From an uncultured Prevotellaceae bacterium (GTDB lineage Bacteria; Bacteroidota; Bacteroidia; Bacteroidales; Bacteroidaceae), in NCBI GenBank assembly GCA_937893145.1, contig CALBJW010000055.1, positions 1 to 43,891 of the forward strand: a stretch of DNA of 43,891 nucleotides, in the 5' to 3' direction. Both the position numbers and the translations under genes were made by a program. The notes under the pieces are model-generated. The model had not been told where the DNA came from, did not search any database, and saw nothing but the letters and a program-made list of their open reading frames with translations. This document shows positions 14,596 through 23,478 of this stretch, piece by piece (within the stretch, counting starts at the first letter, position 1; each line of letters starts with the position of its first letter).

Positions 14596-16104
14596 TTACT
14601 TGTTCAGTTTCCAGCTCCAACCGTCCTTTGTGTCCTTAACCTCAAAACCAAGAGCTGCGAGGTTGTCACGGATAAGGTCGCTTGTAGCCCAGTCCTTATT
14701 AGCCTTTGCCTTTGAACGCTGTTCGAGAAGCATGTCAACAACCTTGCCGAATGCCTCTTCACGAGCATCACTACCACCACCGTTGTTGCTTGCACTTGCA
14801 GCAGCACCAGCCTTGATACCCATGATGTCGAACGCAAACATCTGGAACACTGACTTCAATGCCTCAAGTACATCAGCTGTGATTGTCTCCTTCTTGTCAA
14901 CGATAGAGTTGATGACCTTTGTTGCCTCGAAGAGGTTAGAGATGACGATAGGTGTGTTGAGGTCATCGTTCATGGCATCGTAGCACTTTTCCTTGATTCC
15001 ATTTACCCACTCCATAGTCACTGTACCCTTATCGGCAGGAGCGATATTCTGAAGGTTCTTCCATGCATCAAGCAAACGCTCAAGTCCCTTCTCGGCAGCC
15101 TGAAGTGCTTCGTTTGAGAAGTCAACTGTAGAACGATAATGAGCCTGAAGGATGAAGAAACGGATAACCATAGGTGCATATCCACGCTCAAGACGCTCGT
15201 GTTCTCCTGCAAAGAACTGAGGAAGAGTGATGAAGTTGTTGTATGACTTACCCATCTTCTGACCGTTGATGGTAATCATATTGTTGTGCATCCAGTATGT
15301 CACCATCTGGTCACCCTGACTTGCCACAGCCTGTGCAATCTCACATTCATGGTGTGGGAACACAAGGTCGAGCCCTCCACCGTGAATATCGAAGTGGTCG
15401 CCAAGATACTTTCTACCCATAGCAGTACACTCACAGTGCCATCCTGGGAAACCATCGCTCCAAGGACTTGGCCAACGCATGATGTGTTCTGGCTGTGCTG
15501 CCTTCCAGAGTGCGAAGTCTGCCTGGTTCTTCTTCTCACCTACTCCGGCAAGTTCACGACTTGCGTCCTTGATATTCTCAAGTGAACGACCTGAGAGAAT
15601 GCCGTACTTATGTGCCTTGTCGTACTTCTCTACATCGAAATACACAGAACCACAGCTCTCGTAAGCGAAACCATTGTCGAGAATCTGCTGAACAAGCTGC
15701 TGCTGCTCGATGATATGACCAGAAGCATGAGGTTCGATAGATGGAGGAAGACATCCGAGCGCATCCATTGCCTCATGGAAACGGTTTGTGTAGTACTGAG
15801 CTATCTCCATTGGCTCCAACTGCTCAAGGCGTGCCTTCTTTGCAATCTTGTCCTCGCCCTCATCGGCATCATGCTCGAGGTGGCCCACATCTGTGATGTT
15901 GCGCACATAGCGAACCTTATAGCCAAGATGCTTCAGATAACGGAAAACAATATCGAATGTGATTGCTGGACGAGCATGTCCAAGGTGAGCATCGCCATAT
16001 ACTGTTGGACCACACACATACATGCCAACATTTGGGGCATGGAGTGGCTTAAACACTTCTTTCTTTCGAGTAAGCGTATTGTAGATGTAAAGTACCTGTT
16101 CCAT
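14596..16104 (-). CDS. cysS: Cysteinyl-tRNA synthetase
   Basis: A 502-aa class I aminoacyl-tRNA synthetase that charges tRNA-Cys in the cytoplasm. Visible motifs: HIGH-type 'HLGH' at residues 40-43 after 'GMYVCGPTVYGDA', zinc ligands Cys31, the Cys in 'WHCECTAMG' (about 224) and 'HHEC' (251-254), and the KMSKS-type 'KMGKS' at 283-287. The C-terminal domain is helical with a Gly/Ser/Ala-rich patch (AAASASNNGGGS) around residue 425, longer than usual and probably a flexible loop. I chose the ATG at 16102-16104 (MEQVLYIYNT, the normal CysRS start); an earlier in-frame ATG at 16158 would overlap the promoter element. Confidence 0.97.
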   Translation of the reverse strand: MEQVLYIYNTLTRKKEVFKPLHAPNVGMYVCGPTVYGDAHLGHARPAITFDIVFRYLKHLGYKVRYVRNITDVGHLEHDADEGEDKIAKKARLEQLEPMEIAQYYTNRFHEAMDALGCLPPSIEPHASGHIIEQQQLVQQILDNGFAYESCGSVYFDVEKYDKAHKYGILSGRSLENIKDASRELAGVGEKKNQADFALWKAAQPEHIMRWPSPWSDGFPGWHCECTAMGRKYLGDHFDIHGGGLDLVFPHHECEIAQAVASQGDQMVTYWMHNNMITINGQKMGKSYNNFITLPQFFAGEHERLERGYAPMVIRFFILQAHYRSTVDFSNEALQAAEKGLERLLDAWKNLQNIAPADKGTVTMEWVNGIKEKCYDAMNDDLNTPIVISNLFEATKVINSIVDKKETITADVLEALKSVFQMFAFDIMGIKAGAAASASNNGGGSDAREEAFGKVVDMLLEQRSKAKANKDWATSDLIRDNLAALGFEVKDTKDGWSWKLNK

Positions 16105-16147
16105 ATATGATTTTATTTTTACCTTATTAATATATTGAAATTTCGTG

Positions 16148-16155
16148 CAAAGGTA
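16148..16155 (-). promoter_or_regulatory. -7 element of cysS (TACCTTTG)
   Basis: Minus-strand TACCTTTG, 44 bp upstream of the chosen cysS start. It forms a divergent arrangement with the kinase promoter on the other strand. Confidence 0.6.
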
Positions 16156-16198
16156 CAACTTCTTTTCTTAATTTCAATAACTTTTATAAAAAACTTTG

Positions 16199-16206
16199 TA
16201 TCTTTG
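16199..16206 (+). promoter_or_regulatory. -7 element of the kinase genes (TATCTTTG)
   Basis: Plus-strand TATCTTTG, a match to TAnnTTTG, 23 bp upstream of the first kinase gene. Confidence 0.6.
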
Positions 16207-16229
16207 CAAAAAGAAACAAAATATCATAT

Positions 16230-16847
16230 ATGCACATAGTTATTGCAGGAAATATAGGTTCAGGGAAGACCACACTCACAGGTATGCTTGCCAAGCACTA
16301 TGGTTGGGAAGCACGATACGAGTCGGTCACCAACAACCCATATCTCGATGATTACTACAAAGATATTGGCAGATGGTCGTTCAATCTTGAGGTTTTCTTC
16401 CTAAAGGAACGCTTTAAGGATGTGATGCAGATTGCCCAATCGGACAAGACCATAGTGCAGGACCGCTCCATCATGGAGGGCGTGTATGTCTTCACGGCAG
16501 GCAATCATGAGATGGGCAATCTTTCGGACCGCGACTACGACACTTACATCTCACTCTTTGAACAGATGATGGATGTGGTTAAGCAACCAGACCTCATGGT
16601 TTACTTGCGTTCTTCTGTGCCTCATCTCGTAGCTAACATTCAAAAACGAGGACGAGAATATGAGCAAAGCATGAAGATTGACTACCTCACAGAACTCAAC
16701 GAGCGATATGAAGACTTCGTACTGAACAAGTACAAAGGACCAAAGATAATCATCGAGAAGGATGAACTCGACTTCCTCAACAATCCGAAGGACTTCATTC
16801 ACATCACCAATGCCATCGACTCCCGTCTCTTTGGACTTTTCAAATAA
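16230..16847 (+). CDS. Deoxynucleoside kinase (dAK/dGK family), copy 1
   Basis: A 205-aa cytoplasmic kinase that phosphorylates deoxynucleosides to the monophosphate in the salvage pathway. Motifs: P-loop 'GNIGSGKTT' at residues 7-15, 'RWSFNLEVFFL' (substrate-pocket helix), the DRS-type 'QDRSIMEG', and the LID segment 'KRGREYEQSMKIDYL' with its arginines. This is the dNK/dCK/dGK superfamily; bacterial members of this length are usually deoxyadenosine or deoxyguanosine kinases, and the sequence alone does not fix specificity. A clear promoter precedes it, and a paralogue follows 107 bp downstream. Confidence 0.93.
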   Translation: MHIVIAGNIGSGKTTLTGMLAKHYGWEARYESVTNNPYLDDYYKDIGRWSFNLEVFFLKERFKDVMQIAQSDKTIVQDRSIMEGVYVFTAGNHEMGNLSDRDYDTYISLFEQMMDVVKQPDLMVYLRSSVPHLVANIQKRGREYEQSMKIDYLTELNERYEDFVLNKYKGPKIIIEKDELDFLNNPKDFIHITNAIDSRLFGLFK

Positions 16848-16954
16848 ATGTTTAACGGTTTAACCGCTTCGCTGGTTAATAGTTTAACAAGCAAAGCATA
16901 CTCTCTCACCCTATTAAACCTTTCAACCCTTAACCCCCTTAAACCCTTTATAAT

Positions 16955-17572
16955 ATGCACATCGCAATAGCCGGAAATATAGGTTGTGGTAAGACAACCC
17001 TCACAAAGATGCTTGCCAAGCGTTATGGATGGACTCCTCGCTTCGAACCAGTTGACAATAATCCTTATCTCGCAGACTACTACGCCGATATGGCTCGCTG
17101 GTCATTCAACCTTCAGATTTACTTCCTCAGCAAACGTTTCAAGGAAGTGGTTGAGATTAGCAAGAGTAAGGATTACATCATTCAGGACCGCACCATCTTT
17201 GAGGACGCACGTATCTTTGCTCCTAATCTTCACGAAATGGGAATGATGTCGGACCGCGACTTCCAAAACTACACAGAACTCTTCGACCTCATGATGAGTC
17301 TGGTAAAACTTCCTGACCTCATGATATACATCCGCAGCGACATCCCAAACCTTGTCAACCAGATTGGCAAGCGTGGTCGTGAGTTTGAACAGAGTATGCG
17401 ACTCGACTACCTCAAAGGACTTAATGACCGCTACGAATCATGGATTTCAACCTATCCTGGCAAACTCATCATCGTAAACGGAAACGAAACGAAGTTTGAG
17501 CAGAACCCACAGGATTTCCAGAAGATTACCAACAGGATTGACGCTGCCCTCTTCGGTTTGTTCAACGAATAG
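16955..17572 (+). CDS. Deoxynucleoside kinase (dAK/dGK family), copy 2
   Basis: A 205-aa paralogue of the preceding gene, same length and layout: P-loop 'GNIGCGKTT' (7-15), 'RWSFNLQIYFL', 'QDRTIFEDARIF' and LID 'KRGREFEQSMRLDYL'. The pair differ in and near the DRS motif (DRSIMEGVYVF against DRTIFEDARIF), so they probably prefer different deoxynucleosides, as in paired dAK and dGK enzymes. The 107-bp spacer between them has a TTAACC-loop-GGTTAA hairpin (16860-16879) and Pyr-rich TTAAACCCTTT runs, with no good promoter element, so co-transcription is likely. A terminator follows. Confidence 0.92.
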   Translation: MHIAIAGNIGCGKTTLTKMLAKRYGWTPRFEPVDNNPYLADYYADMARWSFNLQIYFLSKRFKEVVEISKSKDYIIQDRTIFEDARIFAPNLHEMGMMSDRDFQNYTELFDLMMSLVKLPDLMIYIRSDIPNLVNQIGKRGREFEQSMRLDYLKGLNDRYESWISTYPGKLIIVNGNETKFEQNPQDFQKITNRIDAALFGLFNE

Positions 17573-17591
17573 AGGAGCAATTAATTTTACG

Positions 17592-17631
17592 AATAGAGAA
17601 ATACTTAATTATAATAGAGAAATACTTAATT
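17592..17631. repeat. Tandem 19-bp repeat AATAGAGAAATACTTAATT
   Basis: Exact copies at 17592-17610 and 17613-17631 (21-bp period, two helical turns) between the end of the second kinase gene and its terminator. Confidence 0.7.
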
Positions 17632-17645
17632 GTATAAAAACAGAA

Positions 17646-17684
17646 AAGGAGAAAGCCCTAATAGGACTCTCTCCTTCTTTTTTA
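17646..17684 (+). terminator. Intrinsic terminator after the kinase genes
   Basis: An imperfect stem GGAGA...CCTA / TAGG...TCTCC (17648-17674) is followed by a T-rich run on the plus strand. It lies between convergent genes (kinase on plus, repeat protein on minus), and A-rich sequence on the other side means it could work both ways. Confidence 0.75.
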
Positions 17685-17706
17685 TATGTAATAACCTTGA
17701 GAGTTA

Positions 17707-20700
17707 TTACTTGATGCGTACACCTACAGTGTTGTACATTTTGCCATCCTTAACGATAACCATCTGTCCGTTCTTGATGAACTTGCCATCCTTAACTTCA
17801 GACTTGATGCTGTCGATTCCGACTGCTTCGTCAATCTTGTGCTTGTAAACACCATATACATTGATTTCCTGACCAGCAGAGAACCAGCTAATCATGGTAA
17901 TCTCAGCGAGTTTGCCATCTGTGATTCTCAAGTCGTCGTCCTCTGCAAATACATACTTGTACTCTGTTACGCCTGCTGGGATTTCAACACACTTGTTGTC
18001 GTGTGCCCAGAATGCGATGCGGAATGCACCTGTAGCAACTGGTTCAGAGAACTTGATAACGATGTAGTCACAGTTCTCAACATCTACATTCAACATCTTG
18101 AACTGTACAGTAACGCCATCACCTGATGTGTACTTAGTAGTGTGGATGTTCTCGTTGACTTCCTTCTTGCAAGCCATGTTCTGGTCTGCATCAATAGTCT
18201 GAGCAATCTCAATGAGACCTTCCTCAAGAACTACCTCTGGTTCCTTCTCGATAACCACCCACTTAGCAGCAACAGCTTCGTTTGGATTGCCTTCTTCATC
18301 TACGAATGTGCCTTCTGGAATCATGAGAACGTATGTGCCAGGAGCTGTGAAGAAGTCCTTACCAGAAGCCAAGAAGCTGATAGAAGCTTCGCCTTCTTCG
18401 CTTACTGCAACAGTTGCCTCACCGAAGTTTGCATCTGCATTCTCCATCAACATGAGAGTAGGAACGCCTTCGCCCTTAGCAAGAACCTTGCCTGTGGCTG
18501 CTACGATGAACTTGTTTGCAACGCCCTGTTCTGAAGCCTCAACACCGATAACAGAACCAGCAACACTATTGTTGACTACAGAAGTGAGCATGAATGGCTG
18601 TGGTGCAGCAGCAAACGCAGCATTGAGTTCGATATTGTCAAGATAAACCTCTTCGCCATCGATTACAAATGTACCATAGTCTTCGATGTAGAGTTTAGTA
18701 GTACCAGCAGGGATAGCAACAGTAAAGCCTTCCATAGGCACGAAACCACCAATAGTGATTGTATTGCCTTCGATAGTATATTCAGAACCCATTGTTGGGG
18801 CCCAAACACCATACAACTCAGAACCATCCTCGTTCTCAAGAGCTAAGAACTGGCAGTCTTCCTCACCAAGAATAGCGATTGAGCCTGCATCTGGGAATGT
18901 GAGTGTCATGTTGTCAAGGTCAGAGAGAGAAGTAATAGCCTTGTCACCGATAGAATTGATAACAGTACCGTCCCAAGTTGTCTCTGGTTCCTTCTCGATA
19001 ACAACCCACTTAGCAGCAACGGCTTCGTTTGGATTGCCTTCTTCATCCACGAATGTGCCTTCTGGAATCATAAGAACGTATGTACCAGGAGCAGTGAAGA
19101 AGTCCTTACCAGAAGCCAAGAAGTTGATAGAAGCTTCGCCTTCCTCGCTAACTGATACTGTAGCCTCACCGAAGTCTGCATCTGCATCCTCCATCAACAC
19201 GAGGGTAGGAACGCCTTCGCCCTTAGCGAGAACCTTGCCAGTAGCAGTTACGATGAACTTGTTTGCAACGCCCTGTTCTGATGCCTCAACACCAGCAATA
19301 GAGCCATTAACGCTATTGTTAGAAATGGCAGTCAACATGAATGGTTCAGCATCTGCCTTAGGTGCTTCGCAGTTAAAGTAGATATCGAAGTCTGCATCGT
19401 CTTCATTGATATTGCCATCAATCACGAAACCGTATGCATACATGTTCAACTGATAATCAGTGTCGCCCTCAGCGGCAAGTCTTCTTGCAGCCTTAGCCTT
19501 CTTTACCATGTTTGCAACTTTACGGTCCTTTGCCATCAAAGTCATAGCATCAACGAAATTAGTCAATGTAATCTCGTCGCCATTTACTGTGTACTCACCA
19601 CCATACGTAGGAGACCAGACGACATAAACTGAAGATCCATAGCTCCATGTGTCTTCCACACTAACAAAAGTCTCATCAATAGTAGCAACACTCTTTGCGC
19701 CATTGAACTTAATCTTGATGCCCTCAAGATCATGCCAGTTCTTCAAAGTGACATCATCGAGGGAAGTGGTAACAGTACCGTCCCAACCTGCTTCAGGTTC
19801 CTTCTGAATAACTACCCACTTTGCAGCGATAGTTGTATTAGGAGCACCCTCTTCATCCACGAAAGTGCCTTCTGGAATCATAAGAACGTATGTACCAGGA
19901 GCTGTAAAGAAGTCCTTGCCTGCATTCAAGAAGCTGATAGAAGCTTCGCCCTCTTCGCTAACAGATACTGTAGCCTCACCAAAGTCTGCATCGGCATCCT
20001 CCATCAACATGAGAGAAGGAATGCCTTCACCCTTAGCGAGAACCTTGCCAGTAGCAGTTACGATGAACTTGTTTGCAACGCCCTGTTCTGATGCCTCAAC
20101 ACCAGCAATAGAGCCATTAACGCTATTGTTAGAAATGGCAGTCAACATGAATGGTTCAGCATCTGCCTTAGGTGCTTCGCAGTTAAAGTAGATATCGAAG
20201 TCTGCATCGTCTTCATTGATATTGCCATCAATCACGAAACCGTATGCATACATGTTCAACTGATAATCAGTGTCGCCCTCAGCGGCAAGTCTTCTTGCAG
20301 CCTTAGCCTTCTTTACCATGTTTGCAACTTTACGGTCCTTTGCCATCAAAGTCATAGCATCAACGAAATTAGTCAATGTAATCTCGTCGCCATTTACTGT
20401 GTACTCACCACCATACGTAGGAGACCAGACGACATAAACTGAAGATCCATAGCTCCATGTGTCTTCCACACTAACAAAAGTCTCATCAATAGTAGCAACA
20501 CTCTTTGCGCCATTGAACTTAATCTTGATGCCCTCAAGATCATGCCAGTTCTTCAAAGTGACATCATCGAGAGAAGTGGTAACAGTACCGTCCCAACCAG
20601 TTTCTTCGCCAGGAACAAAGAATTCCCAAACAAGACCTTCTGCATTTGTGTTGTTTGTTGACAAGTAACCACCAGAAGCCATATTCTTCAACTTGTAGCC

Positions 20701-21582
20701 ACCATCAACCTCTTCAATAAGCCATGAAGAACCATTCTTTGCATCCTGATCCTTACCCAAATTGAAGATTACACCATTCATGACACCAGTGCAATTAAGA
20801 TAGCAAGGGTTCTTGCCATAGATATTAACATCCGAACCATCAAGCTTTACACAACGGAGCATATAGCAATAATCTGTTGCTTCGAGAACATAGCAGTTTG
20901 TATGGTTTGATGCAGCAGAAGCCTCCTCATAAGTACCAGCTTTGATGTTCTGGTTGTCCGGATTATACAAGAATGTGTCACCGGTCTTCATATAGAACAC
21001 AGTCTTTGCATCAATGAGTTTCTGAAGAACTTCAGGAACAACAATTGGATCTGGTTCAGGTTCTGGATCACCAACGATAGTAACAAACTGCACCTCTACA
21101 GGTTCAGCAGAAGTGACTGTACCAGCGAAGTAACCACCGTTACCCACATTCTTCAAGTACTTGCCTTCCTCCAAAGTCCAGACAGCACCATTTGCCATAT
21201 CTGTACCCTTTTGGCTACCGTTGTTAAGATTGAATGTAACACCGCCAATGTTTGGCTGAGCATTCAAGTAGTTAGGTTCTGTACGACCCCAAATCATGTA
21301 GTCGCCACCAGCAGGTGTAACACAACGGAACATGTAATTGTCTCCGTCCTTCTCTACCTTGTAACCTACACAACCATTGCTTGAAGACACTGCAGTATTA
21401 GCATCGCCCATAGCACAATTTTGTGCATTAGGACCATAGAGATACTTGTCTCCAATGCCAATAGTCAACACAGTACCATCAATAACAGCCTGTTCAAGAT
21501 CAGTCACAGGTGTTACTACAGCAGCCATTGCACTTATCATGCTTAGACATGCCACGGTAATGAGTGATAAAAATTTCTTCAT
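17707..21582 (-). CDS. Large T9SS-exported protein with tandem 270-aa repeats
   Basis: A 1291-aa exported protein (signal peptide ending SAMAA). After it come two related ~150-aa modules (each with 'KYLYGP/TFLYNP...', 'FNLNNG/FNLGKD', 'YLKNVGNGGYF / LKNMASGGYL'), then three tandem modules of about 260-270 aa. Each starts 'WDGTV...S', contains 'GGEYT(V/I)NG(D/N)..T' strands and ends in 'FFTAPGTYVLMIPEGTFVDEEG'. Modules 1 and 2 are almost identical in DNA; module 3 is diverged. The end, from about residue 1255, is 'FIKNGQMVIVKDGKMYNTVGVRIK', a Prevotella variant of the T9SS sorting tail. A surface or secreted binding protein is plausible; no enzyme motif is seen. It is the last gene of a same-strand run of five secreted proteins. 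Confidence 0.85.
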   Translation of the reverse strand: MKKFLSLITVACLSMISAMAAVVTPVTDLEQAVIDGTVLTIGIGDKYLYGPNAQNCAMGDANTAVSSSNGCVGYKVEKDGDNYMFRCVTPAGGDYMIWGRTEPNYLNAQPNIGGVTFNLNNGSQKGTDMANGAVWTLEEGKYLKNVGNGGYFAGTVTSAEPVEVQFVTIVGDPEPEPDPIVVPEVLQKLIDAKTVFYMKTGDTFLYNPDNQNIKAGTYEEASAASNHTNCYVLEATDYCYMLRCVKLDGSDVNIYGKNPCYLNCTGVMNGVIFNLGKDQDAKNGSSWLIEEVDGGYKLKNMASGGYLSTNNTNAEGLVWEFFVPGEETGWDGTVTTSLDDVTLKNWHDLEGIKIKFNGAKSVATIDETFVSVEDTWSYGSSVYVVWSPTYGGEYTVNGDEITLTNFVDAMTLMAKDRKVANMVKKAKAARRLAAEGDTDYQLNMYAYGFVIDGNINEDDADFDIYFNCEAPKADAEPFMLTAISNNSVNGSIAGVEASEQGVANKFIVTATGKVLAKGEGIPSLMLMEDADADFGEATVSVSEEGEASISFLNAGKDFFTAPGTYVLMIPEGTFVDEEGAPNTTIAAKWVVIQKEPEAGWDGTVTTSLDDVTLKNWHDLEGIKIKFNGAKSVATIDETFVSVEDTWSYGSSVYVVWSPTYGGEYTVNGDEITLTNFVDAMTLMAKDRKVANMVKKAKAARRLAAEGDTDYQLNMYAYGFVIDGNINEDDADFDIYFNCEAPKADAEPFMLTAISNNSVNGSIAGVEASEQGVANKFIVTATGKVLAKGEGVPTLVLMEDADADFGEATVSVSEEGEASINFLASGKDFFTAPGTYVLMIPEGTFVDEEGNPNEAVAAKWVVIEKEPETTWDGTVINSIGDKAITSLSDLDNMTLTFPDAGSIAILGEEDCQFLALENEDGSELYGVWAPTMGSEYTIEGNTITIGGFVPMEGFTVAIPAGTTKLYIEDYGTFVIDGEEVYLDNIELNAAFAAAPQPFMLTSVVNNSVAGSVIGVEASEQGVANKFIVAATGKVLAKGEGVPTLMLMENADANFGEATVAVSEEGEASISFLASGKDFFTAPGTYVLMIPEGTFVDEEGNPNEAVAAKWVVIEKEPEVVLEEGLIEIAQTIDADQNMACKKEVNENIHTTKYTSGDGVTVQFKMLNVDVENCDYIVIKFSEPVATGAFRIAFWAHDNKCVEIPAGVTEYKYVFAEDDDLRITDGKLAEITMISWFSAGQEINVYGVYKHKIDEAVGIDSIKSEVKDGKFIKNGQMVIVKDGKMYNTVGVRIK
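19220..20598. repeat. 810-bp-period tandem duplication inside the 1291-aa gene
   Basis: Positions 19220-19788 match 20030-20598 (569 bp) with a single mismatch (19762 G, 20572 A). The 810-bp period is 270 codons, so the frame is kept. Outside this block the copies are diverged. Such identity implies recent duplication or gene conversion and makes copy number easy to change or misassemble. Confidence 0.95.
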
Positions 21583-21651
21583 AAAGAATAATTTTTGAGT
21601 TAATAAATGTGTTAATTATTTGTTATATATGTTTGTAGCAAAAACTTTGAC

Positions 21652-23454
21652 TTATTTACTAAGGAGAATGTTCAGCAATTCTGTGACATCTCTAACATCA
21701 ACCTTACCATCATTATTCACATCGGAAGCACTGGTTGGACTTGATTTTCCAAGAACCATATCGACCAATGTGTTGACATCTGCCGAATCGACCATGCCAT
21801 CTGCATTCACATCACCATTCTTCATCCTCTTAGCATTAAAACTGAAGTTGGTTGCGCCATTGATGCAAGCCCCCGACTTATAAAGAGTTTCAAGACTATT
21901 GGTTGCCTCTTCAACAGGTTTGTTGATAACAAATCCTTGTGGGATATTCACATAAATCGATTCTTCATCGCCAACTGTTATGTTGATAGCTCCACCCGAA
22001 GAGAATGGGCTGTTACCCACAAAGTCAACGGTAGGGATAATAATTTCTATAGTTCCATCAGAGAATGAATACGAAACATCAGGTATCTCTACATATCCTA
22101 TCTCATCAATGTCAGTTTGTCCCTGCTGCGATCTCATAACACTTGCTGTGATTTTACCAGCATAAGGCATAACACTCACTGCAGGACCATAAGTGCTACT
22201 GCTATAAGTGACAAAAATCTTAACAGCATCACCAGTGTATAGTTCGCTTCCACTTGTTTTTGTTACCTTTTCAAATACAGGCAAAGTCCAAGTGTCTTCA
22301 CTGCCAACCACAGTAAAATTAAGTGAAATGCTCTCGTTTGAGTTTCCATCAGCATCAAAGAAAACACCCTCAGGAATGGTAACTGTATAATTGCCATTTG
22401 GAATAATGCCGTACGAGAGATTTGCAATACTTTTATCTGTGAAATTGATGCTGGCACTCTTACAACTGATAATCTTGCCCGTCTCTTGATGATGGATAGA
22501 AAGGTCCTTGCCAGCGATGTTCACTCTATTAAGGATTTTAGAGAAAGCACAGTTGATAGAGAATGAATTCATTGTGGTATTACCCTCATCGTCGGTAGAT
22601 GTTGCATTCCATGTGCCATTATCACTTGGAGTTGTTCCCTTCAACTCGAATGGGGCATCATTGCCAATCACATCTATCTCAAAATCGCATGGAGCAGTAG
22701 GATGTCCCTCCACTGTGGTGAACAGTCCATAAGGGATGTGCACATTATACTTTCCTGCAGGAATAGAATAAGGGAATGTCATCATCGCATTTCCTTCCGA
22801 TGTGGTATAAATTTGCGAAAAGGCAGCGTTATCATTTGTAGCTTTGTTTTTGATGCTAATCCAATTCTTGGCATCCTGATTCGCTCCGCTATATGGGGTA
22901 GTGCTATCGTATGTGAGTTTCTCCTCAAATGAGAGAAGAACCTTCCAGTCGCTTGAAGAAGAACCCGAAACATAACTATTACCTGAGACACCTGTGAATG
23001 CCACACCATCTGTACCAGTAGGTTCTACTGCATCTTCGGAATGGAGAAAAACATAATAAGTCTTAGTAGCGGTCAAATTTCCATAACTACTATTTGCAGA
23101 GATGCTATAAGGGTTGTCCATCTTTAATGATGTAGATTTGGCACTTGTAGCCCATCCCTTGAAACTGTAATCATCTCGGCTAAGCAACTCTAATGTATAT
23201 GGAAATTTCCATGTCTTGTTCTTGTCTGTGCTACCAGCATCATTGACAACGGTAAGTGGGCATTGAGTGTAAACCTCACCAGTTGTCATGTCTGTGATTT
23301 TCAAATCTGGATTTCGAGGATCGCCTTCCTCCAAAACCACGCCGTCTAATACAGCTTGAACTTTCAGAATTACTGTAACATTCTGTCCCCAACTCTCTAC
23401 TGCTCCCAATACGAGCAGAAGCATGAGTGAAATAACGAATTTTGTCTTTTTCAT
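21652..23454 (-). CDS. Exported protein with C-terminal dockerin-type domain
   Basis: A 600-aa protein with a signal peptide (ending SWGQ) and a string of beta-rich modules; three contain the shared phrase 'G.Y.V.IP.G.F.....G' (for example 'AGKYNVHIPYGLFTTVEG', 'NGNYTVTIPEGVFFDADGNS'), like the modules of the 1291-aa neighbour. The C-terminus (about residues 545-600) is a dockerin type I pair: 'GDVNADGMVDSADVNTLVDMVLG' and 'DVNNDGKVDVRDVTELLNILLSK', each with a calcium-binding D-N-D-G-x-D loop. It has no T9SS tail, so it may be secreted otherwise or held by binding a cohesin-like partner. It is 24 bp downstream of the S8 protease gene. Confidence 0.85.
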   Translation of the reverse strand: MKKTKFVISLMLLLVLGAVESWGQNVTVILKVQAVLDGVVLEEGDPRNPDLKITDMTTGEVYTQCPLTVVNDAGSTDKNKTWKFPYTLELLSRDDYSFKGWATSAKSTSLKMDNPYSISANSSYGNLTATKTYYVFLHSEDAVEPTGTDGVAFTGVSGNSYVSGSSSSDWKVLLSFEEKLTYDSTTPYSGANQDAKNWISIKNKATNDNAAFSQIYTTSEGNAMMTFPYSIPAGKYNVHIPYGLFTTVEGHPTAPCDFEIDVIGNDAPFELKGTTPSDNGTWNATSTDDEGNTTMNSFSINCAFSKILNRVNIAGKDLSIHHQETGKIISCKSASINFTDKSIANLSYGIIPNGNYTVTIPEGVFFDADGNSNESISLNFTVVGSEDTWTLPVFEKVTKTSGSELYTGDAVKIFVTYSSSTYGPAVSVMPYAGKITASVMRSQQGQTDIDEIGYVEIPDVSYSFSDGTIEIIIPTVDFVGNSPFSSGGAINITVGDEESIYVNIPQGFVINKPVEEATNSLETLYKSGACINGATNFSFNAKRMKNGDVNADGMVDSADVNTLVDMVLGKSSPTSASDVNNDGKVDVRDVTELLNILLSK

Positions 23455-23478
23455 ACTACCTTATTTTAATATAACTTT

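Noticed and set aside
14351..14983. 210-codon plus-strand frame
   Set aside because: It covers the cysS C-terminus and the 65-aa gene on the opposite strand; cysS is certain and the antisense product is Ser/Ala-rich noise.
21652..21820. Dockerin domain as evidence of a cellulosome
   Set aside because: No cohesin, scaffoldin or glycoside hydrolase is visible in the window; dockerin-like tails occur in Prevotella outside cellulosomes.
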